Source of the DNA: Histomonas meleagridis
Lineage: Eukaryota; Parabasalia; Tritrichomonadida; Dientamoebidae
NCBI GenBank assembly: GCA_020186115.1
Contig: WSYJ01000081.1
Span: 1 to 64,000, forward strand
DNA length: 64,000 bases
Direction: 5' to 3'
Shown: positions 32,401 through 42,115 of the stretch, in pieces
Layout of the letters: every line of letters starts with the position of its first letter
Position numbering within the stretch: the first letter of the stretch is position 1
Position numbers and translations under genes: made by a program
The notes under the pieces: model-generated
What the model was told of the DNA's origin: nothing
Seen by the model: only the letters and a program-made list of their open reading frames with translations
Databases searched by the model: none

Positions 32401-32569
32401 TAATTGCTTTAGTAATAACAACAAAAAAATATGAAAATGGTGGAAATTGTGTTGACATTATTGGTGTAATTGGTACATCAATATTTTGTTCGATAGGCTG
32501 TGGAATCTCCTTTCGATATGTACTTTTACTATCATCTGATTCAGTGATGAAACTACTCGAATCAGACAT
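29492..32569 (-). CDS. C2-domain protein with long Ser/Lys-rich repeat tail
   Basis: 1025 residues. The N-terminus (about 45-195) has the strand pattern of a C2 domain (FSYFFVVITKAINLHGC, LYLLIRTHPKVRPIM, LIGISFLPLKVLKTI). It is followed by a short acidic Ser/Tyr segment and a conserved-looking patch, RWKEHALSKGWTAPNL (about 258). From about 310 to the end the protein is disordered and rich in S, E, K, N and D. Residues about 620-830 repeat NDPIKYEISKIEKE and ISDISKISTVTTSKSNSKSS several times. Such tails are often phosphorylated. I cannot name a family; some centriolar proteins share N-terminal C2 domains, but this is not shown. ATG 32569 is the only suitable start. Confidence 0.6.
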   Translation of the reverse strand: MSDSSSFITESDDSKSTYRKEIPQPIEQNIDVPITPIMSTQFPPFSYFFVVITKAINLHGCSKQTLYLLIRTHPKVRPIMTPNAWCDESEVIFNCGYSLDFTSLSNFSLGDFTPVVELYSRLSTKKSQLIGISFLPLKVLKTITVYDKPLTFIYYNTPIELKDVSTLRTIGTIYSTIAFGEYEHQNLLDPNSPAFSKINLFDHKIISRNESSSDYSSSEYDSDYSYSDYSDDEDWILIAKKKGWYKPGSSGRWKEHALSKGWTAPNLTSFYTVGIECDIEGINSRANNSVQVDLDLNDINDYLNEFEDTSQQIEIVKEDINNLFSNHSLQIEEQNIFSSDSLKSKTKKFSLKKFIIFSTENDNGKNDKTYSFSSYNEINIIKDENNHKKEENIKIYSVSSDNRTELKILISNDENEISNHEEDDNDSNTLDEVLSIEELSFSDSFTFGFKKQFLSSDKSDSSSKENIRNNSEKSKQNNKKSKSESDSGSVLDITNIAEFDSSEISMRNKTSKHDSTIGSKNEEAKSDKNNEKTELEKVSDISSSEFTKSPDKSSTKNNTIQNSESIKLSVTSNADKSINKELSNDSNNDKVNENNKNSERIKLSISNDKNELSNDPIKYENNKTSDEIKISVSTDNDKNNKKELSNDPIKYEISKIEKENQKVSDISKISTVTTSKSNSKSSNDPIKYEISKIEKEDHKVSDEIKISVSLDNENSNKKELSNDPIKYEISKIEKENQKISDISKISTVTTSKSNSKSSNDPIKYEISKIEKENQKISDISKISTVTTSKSNSKSSNDPIKYEISKIENTEKENQKNTENQQISDPIINGTFDSYLSDSLNDILSISSKHSKNSDSNSFTNQKENENSNSSILNSRKTLNKSNKTNESYVTEIKSLSEESNSISSFESSISGKTDLDFNKIIPNENDKKRKQKSEKLRKEFKSLSDEILKISLESDKNNKTSENKTPNLSIDSSSDISVSSDFADGEIKPIEPLDDIDEISLHAINLSNMKSNSESESESYDPNVF
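30107..30710 (-). repeat. Coding tandem repeats of about 117 bp
   Basis: Units encoding NDPIKYEISKIEKENQ plus ISDISKISTVTTSKSNSKSS follow one another with very few base changes, mixed with a second unit type (ISVSxDNENSNKKELS). Near identity at synonymous sites points to recent expansion. Confidence 0.8.
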
Positions 32570-32665
32570 AAAACAAATTTTAAGATTTTAAATCACAAAA
32601 ATCAAAATACGTTTAATAATGTCCACCGTTAAAAAGAAAAATTTAAGTTTCACAAAGTTTCGATT

Positions 32666-33484
32666 TTATTTACTCATCATTTTCTTGAAAAGCTCATTCT
32701 CTCTGGCACGTTCTTTCTTTTCTGCTGCTTCAAGCTTAGGGATCATACTTTTGAATGCAGGATCATTCTTTGTAACAGCAAGTCCTTTATCGAGAGTTTT
32801 ACGTGCTTCTTCTGTATTTCCAAGATTAATGAGTGCTTCTGTTTTTCGAAGTAATGCTTTGACATCATTAGCATCTGTTTTCAAAACTTTTTCTGCGTAA
32901 TTTAGGGATTCTTTCCAGTTTTGAACCCTATAATATGCAATAGATAAGTTACGTTGAACACGTGTATTCATCTTGTTGATGTCTTCACCATATTTCTTTG
33001 AAACAGCATCAAGTGCATTTTTATATTCAGCAATTGCTTCTTCGAATTTTCCTCCACGGAAGAACTCAGTAGCCTTATCGCAGAATTTGTTTGCTGCTTC
33101 AAGAGCTTGTTCTTTTGTATCATATGTAATTGGAATTGATAAAAGTTCAATATCAAAAACTAATGTGGCACCTCCTGGTATATCTGGAGGAGAACCAGCA
33201 TCACCATAACCATACTTAGCAGCAATATGAAATTCGGATCTTTCACCAACTTTCATTGTTGCAACACCAAGGCTCCAACCTTCAATAACACCAGAACCGA
33301 TTTTGAATTCGAATGGTTCATTTCTATCTCTTGATGAATCAAACTTTTTACCATCGCTTTCAAGTGTACCTGTATAATGAACACGGACTGTTTGACCTTT
33401 TTTAGGTTGTTCACCTGTACCTTCAACCTTGATGATTTTATAAACTAGCTGGTCTTCTGTAATATATATTTTTTCACCAGACAT
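32666..33484 (-). CDS. FKBP-type peptidyl-prolyl isomerase with TPR domain
   Basis: 272 residues from ATG 33484. Residues 1-118 are one FKBP domain with all main active-site signatures: [48 protein letters not shown] and TLVFDIELL. It should catalyse prolyl cis-trans isomerisation and bind FK506-like ligands. A three-motif TPR helix array follows (about 125-250), a typical docking site for HSP90 or HSP70 C-termini. The frame is open to an ATG at 33517, but TTCACTTTATTG, a good TCA-type initiator, ends directly at the inner ATG. So I chose 33484. A co-chaperone role is inferred from the layout. Confidence 0.92.
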   Translation of the reverse strand: MSGEKIYITEDQLVYKIIKVEGTGEQPKKGQTVRVHYTGTLESDGKKFDSSRDRNEPFEFKIGSGVIEGWSLGVATMKVGERSEFHIAAKYGYGDAGSPPDIPGGATLVFDIELLSIPITYDTKEQALEAANKFCDKATEFFRGGKFEEAIAEYKNALDAVSKKYGEDINKMNTRVQRNLSIAYYRVQNWKESLNYAEKVLKTDANDVKALLRKTEALINLGNTEEARKTLDKGLAVTKNDPAFKSMIPKLEAAEKKERARENELFKKMMSK

Positions 33485-33953
33485 CAATAAAGTGAATTGA
33501 GATAAATGCTCGGCCACTTAAATTGAATGGAAGGAGAAATTGACAGCGCTCTCAAAAAGCATTCAAATTTCACTATACTTTCAATTTTCAATAAAGATGG
33601 ACATCTTGGTTATTGTGCTGATTAAAAGAAGAAAATTGTAAAACATTTACAAAGGGATAGATAACAAAAATTTAGGAAGGACAGTATGTATATTAGGTTG
33701 CTTTTCAAATGGAAATCAAAATACATTATACACATCTCGTGCTTTTAATGAGATATTCATAAGAATTCTTGTTAGAATGTCATTAAAAAATCAAAACGAA
33801 AAATGTTTATATACATGTGCAACTCGAATTGTCTGAGTGAATTCGTACAAAATTTTTACTGGTTAATAAAAACCAACAATAAAACTGATATAATTTTTAT
33901 TTAAATAAGACAATTCATAACAAACAATTTTGTCATAAACTATATATATAACA
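33485..33953. other. Intergenic region with FKBP initiator
   Basis: TCACTTTATTG on the minus strand (33495-33485) abuts the FKBP start. The remaining 450 bp, up to the 3' end of the SAPS-like gene, is AT-rich with no feature I recognise. Confidence 0.5.
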
Positions 33954-35288
33954 TTACTGTACAATCTGTATATATGGCATATCATTTTGTGCCAACAACT
34001 TCAATTTTGGCATTAGTTCCTCATTTATCATATTATTCCATTCATCCGAAGTTTTTACTTTTTCTTTTTTCAATATATGACGTAATATTTCTATAATTTG
34101 CGTTATATGTCCCCAATAAGATGCATACACATTATCCTTATTTTTTAGCACATTTAAGATGACGTTCATATAATCATTTTTTATGATATACTCATTAAAG
34201 CTTTTAATTTTTGTTATAGTTTGAAAAAAAGCGAAATAAGACAAATGCAAAAAACTATTTGTCTTTAATTCCAGAAACAATCTCAATAAAAAATCGGCAA
34301 AATTCAAAATATATGGTTCGATATTATCTTGTATCGATATAACAGTTGTTATTAGTTCAACTGCATACCTTTTATTCCCTTGGAATGAATGATCCTTTTG
34401 GACATAATTACATAGTTCTTGAATGTTTTGTGTCAATAATTCGATGATCTTTTGAAACGTCGATTTTTTATATGTTTTAATTCGTTTCGTTTTTTCTTCT
34501 TCTTCGTTATTTTCTTCTTCTTCTTCTTCATCGTTGTCATCGCATTGATTACTTAATAATATAATGTAATTAAACGCGCTCTCCGAAAACTCATTAATCG
34601 TCGAACGTAACGCGAGTTCAAATATTTCTTTGATTTGTTCAATGTTCGAAAGTTTCGTTATGATCGGTGATCCGGATTGTTCATCGATTAGTAACACTAC
34701 AAGTAAATTCATGGCACGTAATGAGATAATTGTGTCCGCCGATTTGATTAATTCGTATAACATTTCATCAACATCAATGGACATTAAAAAATCAGGAACT
34801 TCTTCATCATACCTCCATGAAAATAAATATACAAAAAATTCATAACATGTGGAATACTTTAAATCTGTTAAAAATTCTTTCATGTAAGATTTGCAATTTG
34901 GAAAATTTTGAAAGAAAATAATGCCACAATTGGAAACAAAGTTTTGAATTGTAATGTAAAATTCATCTTTGTTTGTATTACCATCTTTGTAAAAATTTAG
35001 AAAATATTGTATAAAATCAGTACTATGACATATTTTGTTTTTTATATCGGTACTGCCAACTAAAATAGAAAAACTGGTTTGTTTGATTTCGTCGCTATAA
35101 GTGTTAGAAAATGATCTGTCAAATAAATCGAGAATATGATTTGATAAAAAATATATTAGTTTTGGCTTTCGTTGATTTATGGCAAATTTGATTTCTTTCA
35201 TCATGAGAAGATCATCCAATGGATATTGTGGATCTTCAACCAGCTGCTCAATTTGATCTAGAAGTTCTTTTCGCTGGTTCCATGACAT
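33954..35288 (-). CDS. SAPS-like regulatory subunit of protein phosphatase 6
   Basis: 444 residues of alpha-helical repeats. The start (LLDQIEQLVEDPQYPLDDLL, then KPKLIYFLSNHILDLF) follows the SAPS pattern of an acidic helix, LDDLL and KLI-FL. Later SLRAMNLLVVLLIDEQ and NVYASYWGHITQIIEIL match conserved SAPS helices, the latter where the family has a GHL motif. SAPS proteins bind the Sit4/PP6 catalytic subunit and choose its substrates. An acidic loop of Glu and Asn (about 265-280) interrupts the repeats. The upstream codon at 35312 is GTG; the first ATG at 35288 is followed by the family start. Confidence 0.6.
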   Translation of the reverse strand: MSWNQRKELLDQIEQLVEDPQYPLDDLLMMKEIKFAINQRKPKLIYFLSNHILDLFDRSFSNTYSDEIKQTSFSILVGSTDIKNKICHSTDFIQYFLNFYKDGNTNKDEFYITIQNFVSNCGIIFFQNFPNCKSYMKEFLTDLKYSTCYEFFVYLFSWRYDEEVPDFLMSIDVDEMLYELIKSADTIISLRAMNLLVVLLIDEQSGSPIITKLSNIEQIKEIFELALRSTINEFSESAFNYIILLSNQCDDNDEEEEEENNEEEEKTKRIKTYKKSTFQKIIELLTQNIQELCNYVQKDHSFQGNKRYAVELITTVISIQDNIEPYILNFADFLLRLFLELKTNSFLHLSYFAFFQTITKIKSFNEYIIKNDYMNVILNVLKNKDNVYASYWGHITQIIEILRHILKKEKVKTSDEWNNMINEELMPKLKLLAQNDMPYIQIVQ

Positions 35289-35599
35289 TTTATGTAAAGC
35301 ATTGAATTTCACCTAATCATTTTCAAAATTTCCATAATGGTCTTTGCAAGACACAATTAATTTTTACTATTTTTGTTGTTAAACTAAGGTTGCCTCAAGG
35401 CATATTTTTTAATGTATCAATATAGTAATGTGTTTATTAAAGTTATATTGAAAACATTTTGAATAATTAATCATATTTAAAAGAAAAAAACTATCACCTT
35501 TGATAAGAGAATAGATTACTTGCAATTATGTTGCTTTTTATATTTTATTTATTGCATTTCAAGTTCATTTTCAGCAGAAAAAAACTTTCGATTTTCAGC

Positions 35600-35651
35600 A
35601 ACCGTTTATAACCTCCATTTATGACGGTTTTGGTCATGCCTTTTTTCAAAC
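35600..35651 (+). promoter_or_regulatory. Promoter of the P1 stalk gene
   Basis: AACCGTTTATAAC (35600-35612) and GACGGTTTTGG (35623-35633) are two Myb/M3-type boxes in opposite orientation. TTTTTTCAAAC, with a TCA-type initiator, ends at ATG 35652. Confidence 0.55.
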
Positions 35652-35969
35652 ATGGCATCACCAGAACTCGCAGTTGTATATGCAGCTCTCATCCTCAACG
35701 ACGATGGAATCGAAATCACATCCGATAAGATCAACAAGCTCATCTCAGCAGCTGGTGTCAAACTTGAATCATACTGGGTTGATCTTTTTGCTGAATACTT
35801 CAAGAACCATGATATCTCTGAACTTGTAAAGGGCACAGCTCTTGGAGGTGCTGCTCCATCTGGAGGCGCTGCCACAGCTTCTACTGAAGAAAATAAGGAA
35901 GAAGAGAAGAAGAAGGAAGAAGAAGAAGTTGTTGAAATGATGGGTGGATTTGATGACCTCTTTGATTAA
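35652..35969 (+). CDS. RPLP1: Acidic ribosomal stalk protein P1
   Basis: 105 residues, normal for P1. MASPELAVVYAALILNDDGIE is the P1 start, with ITSDKINKLISAAGV and YWVDLFAEYF in the helical dimerisation domain (1-60). An Ala/Gly hinge and a Glu/Lys-rich tail end in GGFDDLFD, the variant of the GFGLFD peptide that contacts elongation factors. P1 pairs with P2 on P0 at the large-subunit stalk. Confidence 0.93.
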   Translation: MASPELAVVYAALILNDDGIEITSDKINKLISAAGVKLESYWVDLFAEYFKNHDISELVKGTALGGAAPSGGAATASTEENKEEEKKKEEEEVVEMMGGFDDLFD

Positions 35970-36170
35970 ATGAAAGTCACCAATATGAAATCATTCTTTT
36001 TACTCATTATTATTTTTTTTCAAATTCATGTATAGTTATAATTTTTTTTTAGGTTATTTTTATAATTCTTTTCCATACAGTTCAAAACAAACTTATGCCT
36101 GGTTTTATTATCTACTTAGCAAGAAAATATTTTGCTTTTCTTGAGTTTGCGAACAAATTGTAACTTGTAA

Positions 36171-36620
36171 ATGTCAAAACCGCGAATTTTTGAGTACTTT
36201 ACACGTAAAAAAATGCACTTTTCGACACAAAATGTGGCATTGTTTCTGGCTTTGCGCCAAATGGAAAAAAAACGTGGTGAAGGCATTGAAGCACAAAGGA
36301 CACGCCGCCGCTTGAACCAAGACAGTATTTCTGATGTTTATGAAACAGAAGTATATAAAACTATAAAGAAAAAATTTAGCTCTGGTATTACACAAAAAGA
36401 ACTAAAACTCGTTGCTCAGATTATTTGCTCTAAGACTTCTCTAAAACTTGACAGAGAAGCATCACGAGATAAAAGAGTCTTGATTAAATGGTTTATAGAA
36501 CATTGGGATGAAATCGAACCACACATTGAACACATTTCTATCTATGATGAAAATGATAATATAATTGATGAGGATAGAGAAAACAATGAAAGAAAAGCTA
36601 AAGAAGCCAAAAAGAACTAA
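36171..36620 (+). CDS. Small basic helical protein, unknown
   Basis: 149 residues from ATG 36171. The first half is basic (TRKKMHFSTQNVALFLALRQ, then EAQRTRRRL), the second half is helical with KLDREASRDKRVLIKWFIEH, and the end is acidic then Lys-rich. There is no signal peptide or membrane segment. Coding quality looks genuine: no Asn/Ile-only stretches and a clean frame between two gaps. It could be a nucleic-acid-binding protein, but no domain is recognised. Confidence 0.5.
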   Translation: MSKPRIFEYFTRKKMHFSTQNVALFLALRQMEKKRGEGIEAQRTRRRLNQDSISDVYETEVYKTIKKKFSSGITQKELKLVAQIICSKTSLKLDREASRDKRVLIKWFIEHWDEIEPHIEHISIYDENDNIIDEDRENNERKAKEAKKN

Positions 36621-36879
36621 AAATTACTTAGAGTTGCGTTGTGTAAATTTTTGAAAAATGATATAAAAAAGTGCTATTTTAACGTCTTTTTTGATATATA
36701 ATATGCAAAATTCCTTACATTCATCTATATGTCCATGAATGCAATATAAGAAATTTCAACTCGTTTCGAGCTTCGTGATCACCACAGATTAACGGGTTTT
36801 AGAATTAAATACTGTTTGTTCTAAAATAATACTACACAGAGTTTTTAGGGTGTGAACTTCAAACTGCAATAACAAATTT

Positions 36880-37205
36880 CCTTTCAAATATAGAATTGAA
36901 GATAATTTAACAATTACCGATTTCGTCAAAAAAGTCTTAAATTCAAATCAATCATTTTTACAAGTAAACGTTTCACAATTAGCACGATGCTCACCAAGAC
37001 TCGTTACAAGAGTAAGACAATATACTTCCGAAGTAAAAAACAATTCGTCTGTAGACAGACCAACAATTATGTTAACATAAAGGATTGTAAGAAAATGGCT
37101 TGAAGACAGAGTATCAAGTAAATAATACCCTACAAAACGTGAATTCGAGGAAAAATGTATAGACTTGTTAGCATTGCAAAATTTTACAGGAAATTGGTCT
37201 TCCTG
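36880..37205 (+). pseudogene. Decayed transposase-like fragment (possible CENP-B/Tc5-type DNA-binding part)
   Basis: The plus strand shows an almost open frame with KYRIEDNLTITDFVKKVLNS, then QLARCSPRLVTRVRQY, a TAA near 37077, RIVRKWLEDRVSS, a second TAA near 37122, and PTKREFEEKCIDLLALQNF. A W-L-E-x-R segment followed by YPTKREFEEK is typical of CENP-B/Tc5-type DNA-binding regions of pogo-like transposases in trichomonads. No catalytic part remains. Assignment is tentative. Confidence 0.4.
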
Positions 37206-37384
37206 TTAATATCATATGGAACAAATAAACTTAGACTAAGTAAAGTTGCCAAATTGACCTCTCACTTAATTCTATCGTTACTTTACAAAACCATTTTTTC
37301 ATTGGCTATTGAATTTATATGTAAACTTATGAAAAACGCACTTTTTACCATCAAACACAAATTTCTGTTATTAAATCAGTTTAG

Positions 37385-40162
37385 TCATGTATTTGTCGAC
37401 ATTCTTTGCAACAATTCCTTTGCCTCGTTCAGTTCCTCGTCATCCTGGTTGAGAGCCATCAAATTAATTCCGGAAGCGAACAATGAATTTTCCACTTGTT
37501 TCAACAAGAACTCGAATCCGTCAATTTCCTGACTTAATTTACTTTGCACGTTTTCTTGTTTTCTAGCTGCTTCCATTTTATTAACTTTTTCTACCACGAT
37601 TTTTTCGAATTTATTTCTACAAATTGGGCAAAAAGTGTCAGAGTCACCGAGACATGTGATGTGAAATGAATGGCCGCACATAAAATGATTTGATTCGAAG
37701 TCGATATCTTGTCCACATTTAGCGCATTTTGTTTGGTTTATAGCGAAATTTTGGGTAGACAAATTTTGTATTACCGTTTTATTTTCTTCAGCCTTTTTAT
37801 TATAATCATCGATTTTATTTTGAGCTTGATGTAACAATTGTTGTTCTTTCTTAAACACTGACTGCACCACTGGTAATATTGTAGAGAATGATTTTTTAGT
37901 TCCTTTTAATACTTTAAGGATTGTTAAGAATGGTAAAGCGTCATGTTTTTGTACTTCATCCAAAAATTGGGATAAAATTTTTTCGTCACTTAAATTTGAA
38001 ACTGATAACTTTACAAGTGCATCACTCCAAAGCGTTTTATCTTTATCTCCAAACTTTAAACAGATCTCCAAACATTTCTCTGGTGGCGATTCTTGTAATA
38101 TCAATGCGTATAGACCCAACTTCTCATAGATATATATTTTACCTTCCGAATGATTGAAACCTGTCAAATATACCAACACTTGTTCACTTGAATATTTTGC
38201 GTTCGGATATTGTAACAATTCCATAGTTTTACTTGAGTTTGAACGCAATGACATCTCAATCAAAATGTTCCAAATCATATCTGATAAGTTGTCAGGATTC
38301 GACTGAAAGATTTGATATAAGAAATCGAAATACATTTCATTGTTGTTAACAAATATCATTGATAAGTTATTTGGATCAATGATTGTGTGTGTGCTTTTAC
38401 GCTTTTTATGATTCTCAATGCCAACTGTGCAACATTTGACCGCAAACTTCGTAAGTTCTTCACGTCCTTCTTCATAATTGTCCATGATTTCACTGCCATA
38501 TTCTGTTAACGTCGATAATACTAATTCGCCTGGTAATGTTTCCATGTACTCTAAGATATGTTTGTAATCTTGGTTTTCATATAACAATTGCATATATAGT
38601 TTGTGATGGCCATATGCTTTCGCAAGTTCTTCCGCTTGTTTTTGATAGTTATTCCGCTTCATAACATCGACAGCTGTCTCAACATCGAAATTGGGTTCTT
38701 CCCCACGTTGAGCTGCTTTAACAAATTTGGCAACAGCTTCTTCTAATAGACCAGTCGCACGGATTTTCGTATAACAATTAAATAATAAAGTAGTGTGTTG
38801 TTTGGAGGCAAGCTTCCGCTTTTGTAATGCATCAAGATATTTCATAAGATTTTGTGCATGATGTGGTTCAACAAATTTTTGGATAACATGTGATGATTCA
38901 ACAAAGCCAATGGTTTGAATATATTCATCAATGGCATCTTCAAATTTTGCTGCACTATAAAAGAAATCGCCTTGAAGTTTATGAATATTGGCAATGACTT
39001 CTTCTCCAAGATGAAGTTCATTGGCAATTGTTAGAGCTAATTTGAATAGGTTTTTCTGACAGAAACGATCAACTTTGACTTGATCGTCAACCTCTGAAAA
39101 CATGAGAACACGTTTGTCAGATTGAACCATAATAAGGGCACCCCATTGCATCTCAACAAATTTGAGAGGCTTTGTTAGATTTTGCTGGAATGCTCGAACA
39201 TTATAATTTGGATCTATAACTTTAAGACGTTGAACTGAATCTTGGATTTTATATGGATATGTAATGTAAAAATATGAACCTAAGGCACCAATAGAAACAG
39301 GTGAGTCTGTTCCTTCAGCTGATAAATCAGTGACATCTTTTTTAATTTGACCATTGGATTGGATATTATAGAAAAATACATTCTTATCACGGAAAAATCC
39401 AATGCCACCATTTTTAGTTAAAAAGGCAAAATCTGGATTACATCCTTGATTATCAATGATTGTTTGATTCTTAGAAGACACTGAATGGAGTGAAATAGAA
39501 TCATGAGAAATAAGGAATAAATTTCCATTTTCTGTAATAAGCAGTTTTTCAACATTATTTGAAACTGTGAATTGTTGAAATGGTTTATTTTTTTCTGAAA
39601 AGGGTGCCTTGAAAATAAGAATTTCATTTAATGATGTCTTAAAAGCAATATATGAGAGTGAAGATGATGAACAAAATAATGAAGCAGGTTCAGTTGCTTT
39701 AGATTTTGTTAAAAGATTAAAAGAATTTGCAACACGGTACATGTAGCTGTCATTTTGTTCAGAAAAATTCTCGGTATCTTCGATTATAATTGAATAAGTA
39801 CTTCCTGTTTTCCCAGCTGCAAGAATTTGTTGTGTAGTTTGCGAGGCTTGAATATATTCTATTGATTCGAAATTTGTGGATATAGTTCTTACTTCAAAAT
39901 GATGGTCAATTCTATGAATATTTTGTATAGAATCAGATATAAAGAGAAAACCTTTTCCTGACGTAGAATGAACAAGTTCATTAGGAACTAACCCGTTCAA
40001 TGATTTTTCTATTTTATTATCAAAAAAACGAAGGCCGAGAAGAAAAGTCGACATTTGACGATGGGATACCCTGATATTGAATACTTTACACATTTCTTCA
40101 AATGTAAAAAAGTTTTTTTCTCCATCCAGATCAAAATATTTTATGCAAAACTTCTTAAACAT
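37385..40162 (-). CDS. VPS11: VPS11, core subunit of HOPS/CORVET tethering complexes
   Basis: 925 residues from ATG 40162. An N-terminal beta-propeller (about 40-350) is followed by clathrin-heavy-chain-type helical repeats (about 380-800) and a C-terminal RING-H2 finger: CAKCGQDIDF, MCGHSFHITC, FCPICRNKF. The layout and length match VPS11, which tethers endosomal and vacuolar membranes with Rab GTPases. Middle-region segments such as ANELHLGEEVIANIHKLQGD and IQKFVEPHHAQNLMKYLDAL are family-like. The frame opens at another ATG (40231) that overlaps the upstream gene's stop and adds a hydrophobic leader foreign to the family, so the inner ATG is preferred. Confidence 0.88.
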   Translation of the reverse strand: MFKKFCIKYFDLDGEKNFFTFEEMCKVFNIRVSHRQMSTFLLGLRFFDNKIEKSLNGLVPNELVHSTSGKGFLFISDSIQNIHRIDHHFEVRTISTNFESIEYIQASQTTQQILAAGKTGSTYSIIIEDTENFSEQNDSYMYRVANSFNLLTKSKATEPASLFCSSSSLSYIAFKTSLNEILIFKAPFSEKNKPFQQFTVSNNVEKLLITENGNLFLISHDSISLHSVSSKNQTIIDNQGCNPDFAFLTKNGGIGFFRDKNVFFYNIQSNGQIKKDVTDLSAEGTDSPVSIGALGSYFYITYPYKIQDSVQRLKVIDPNYNVRAFQQNLTKPLKFVEMQWGALIMVQSDKRVLMFSEVDDQVKVDRFCQKNLFKLALTIANELHLGEEVIANIHKLQGDFFYSAAKFEDAIDEYIQTIGFVESSHVIQKFVEPHHAQNLMKYLDALQKRKLASKQHTTLLFNCYTKIRATGLLEEAVAKFVKAAQRGEEPNFDVETAVDVMKRNNYQKQAEELAKAYGHHKLYMQLLYENQDYKHILEYMETLPGELVLSTLTEYGSEIMDNYEEGREELTKFAVKCCTVGIENHKKRKSTHTIIDPNNLSMIFVNNNEMYFDFLYQIFQSNPDNLSDMIWNILIEMSLRSNSSKTMELLQYPNAKYSSEQVLVYLTGFNHSEGKIYIYEKLGLYALILQESPPEKCLEICLKFGDKDKTLWSDALVKLSVSNLSDEKILSQFLDEVQKHDALPFLTILKVLKGTKKSFSTILPVVQSVFKKEQQLLHQAQNKIDDYNKKAEENKTVIQNLSTQNFAINQTKCAKCGQDIDFESNHFMCGHSFHITCLGDSDTFCPICRNKFEKIVVEKVNKMEAARKQENVQSKLSQEIDGFEFLLKQVENSLFASGINLMALNQDDEELNEAKELLQRMSTNT

Positions 40163-40227
40163 CAGAACCACATAAGTTGAAATATGAGTTAAAGTTATAA
40201 CAATTTTTATGGAAATTAATTTTCTTT

Positions 40228-40599
40228 TCATTTAAACAATTTCTTAAACCCAGCTTTCACTTGCTTCGCAAAGTTTGAACGGCATTTAACGAGTTGAGTT
40301 TTGAGGTTACTGTTCGCAATTTCTAAAGATTTATCTCTTTGCATTAAACTGTTTACTCTTGCTTTCAATTCAAGGTTTTCTCTGGCAAGTAATGAAGATT
40401 GGGGTACTGGAGGAGCCTCATCATCAGAAGAAGACCCTATTTCAACTTCTGGATATGGACCTTGTATATATTTCTGTGTTGTTGGTAAAGAATTCATTGT
40501 TGTTATCTGATCTTCATCTTCACCTGTTTGGAATCCTTTGTAGTCAAGTTCCCATTCATCGAAATCTCTTTCGGCAGCCCATTCGTCAATTTGGATCAT
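40228..40599 (-). CDS. Small coiled-coil protein, unknown
   Basis: 123 residues from ATG 40599. The first half is acidic and disordered (DEWAAERDFDEWELDY; GSSSDDEAPPVPQ); residues about 70-115 form a coiled coil (LLARENLELKARVNSLMQ) with a basic end (KQVKAGFKKLFK). It lies 65 bp upstream of VPS11 on the same strand. Acidic head plus coiled coil recalls golgin or adaptor tails, but no ortholog is recognised. Confidence 0.55.
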   Translation of the reverse strand: MIQIDEWAAERDFDEWELDYKGFQTGEDEDQITTMNSLPTTQKYIQGPYPEVEIGSSSDDEAPPVPQSSLLARENLELKARVNSLMQRDKSLEIANSNLKTQLVKCRSNFAKQVKAGFKKLFK

Positions 40600-41051
40600 C
40601 TTTGCTCCTTTTGCGTTTTGTCAGTTTTATATCAAAATTGACTGATTTTGTATGGAAAGTCTTCTTTTGTTTCAAATGTCTCGCGGTCATTAAAATTTCT
40701 GATCATTCAAAATAACTTTTTGTGTGGCAGATAAAAACGATTGGAAAATGAATAAAACAAAACTTCCCATGAAAGAAAAAAAAAATGAAGTTTAGAAGTA
40801 AGGAAACTAAAGCACATGTTTAATCAGACAAGAAAAGATCATGTTTTAAATTTTTAACTCGTGAAAATGTTGGGACTGTTGTTTATGGCAACGTTGCCGC
40901 TTCCAACAATTTTGAAAGCGGAATTTCATAACTTTATGTTTTTTTTAAAGGACGATAGAAATTTCGTGGCATTTGCAAATAAAAACCTGGCATTTATTTC
41001 TTCGTTCGATTTTGTTATAAAACACATCAAAGCTGAAAGAAATTACATTTT

Positions 41052-41549
41052 TTATTCATTATTTTCACTTATTTTTGAAATTTGATCGCTCAACGTTGAA
41101 TCGAGAAAAGATGAGTATTGATATCTTGTGTCTAAATCAGCTCTCAAAAATTCTATGTCACATGATATTTCCTGACACAAAGGATTACGCATAACTGTAT
41201 CTGAAATAAATGGTAATTCATTTATCAAAAAATTAATAAGCTTTCCTGTGGTTTCGTATGTACGAATTCTTGCATTAGCATACGTTTCAATATCTACATT
41301 TTTAAAATTATCGTTGACACCAATAAATTGTTCGGTAGCAAAATCCATTTGTGGTGGATCATAAGAACTGACTGGTAGAACATCTTCAATACGAACATTT
41401 GTTTCATTTTTTGTTTTATTTTCTTTCTCATTTGCATTATTTTGTAAGTTGTGTGCTCCTTTCTGTAACATTTTCTCAGAAGTATTCATAAGCTCATTAA
41501 TATTCCTGAAAATTTCTTTTAGCTCGACAGCATTTTTCTGGTTCTGCAT
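41052..41549 (-). CDS. Small helical protein, unknown
   Basis: 165 residues from ATG 41549. A helical start (NAVELKEIFRNINELMNTSE) is followed by a polar Asn/Lys linker and a helical second half (IRTYETTGKLINFLINELPF). No signal peptide, membrane helix or known motif. The frame is clean and the composition is protein-like. A subunit of a larger complex is possible. Confidence 0.5.
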   Translation of the reverse strand: MQNQKNAVELKEIFRNINELMNTSEKMLQKGAHNLQNNANEKENKTKNETNVRIEDVLPVSSYDPPQMDFATEQFIGVNDNFKNVDIETYANARIRTYETTGKLINFLINELPFISDTVMRNPLCQEISCDIEFLRADLDTRYQYSSFLDSTLSDQISKISENNE

Positions 41550-41832
41550 TTGAAGTTTGAAGCTAAACTTAGCTTATACTTGGCACTTTAAATATAATAC
41601 TTTGAAATTCTTGTTCAACACAATGAGTACTATTATGATAAAGATATTTTGTTTTATAAAACTAATGCTTCCAAAATAGATTTTAAGATCAAAAATTTTT
41701 GATGTTTATGCAAAATAATTTCCAAAACATCGAAAATTTGTTTTGAAACAATGGCATTTTCTGTTTAATATTCTTCAATTCAATATGCCCAAAAATATTT
41801 TTGATTTCACCGAAATCGTCAATTCATCCTCA

Positions 41833-42115
41833 TTAAAACAACAAGTAAAATCGAAGCATAAATTTTCTAATTGCATATAATATCTTTCTATTTTTATAAC
41901 TCAAAGCATATGATAAAAACAAAAATGTAGCATATCCAAGTAATGAAACATTTTGTATAAAGTGATGGCTCAATTGTTTCATTAAAATCATAATCACTTG
42001 GGATGACAATTTTTGTAGTTTTTCGATTTCATTATTTCGAATTATTTTTGCAAATGCATTTGGGTTATGTCCTTCTTTTATATATTTCTTATGATGTTCC
42101 ATTACTTTGAAGGTT
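41833..42115 (-). pseudogene. Ankyrin-repeat (DUF3447-type) gene fragment
   Basis: The minus strand begins EHHKKYIKEGHNPNAFAKII, then EIEKLQKLSSQ, the same family start as the fragment at 9938-10440. The family sequence then moves to another frame (DYDFNETIEPSLYTKC) and back again (QNVSLLGYATFLF), so there are two frameshifts and probably a small deletion. No repeats follow. It is dead debris of a large gene family. Confidence 0.6.

Noticed and set aside
40228-40231. ATGA overlap suggesting an operon of the coiled-coil gene and VPS11
   Set aside because: The overlapping ATG adds a leader unlike VPS11; the inner ATG at 40162 is the likely start and operons are not expected here.
40861-41085. 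Plus-strand frame with hydrophobic start (74 residues)
   Set aside because: It overlaps the 3' end of the small helical-protein gene, has no promoter box and shows no family likeness.
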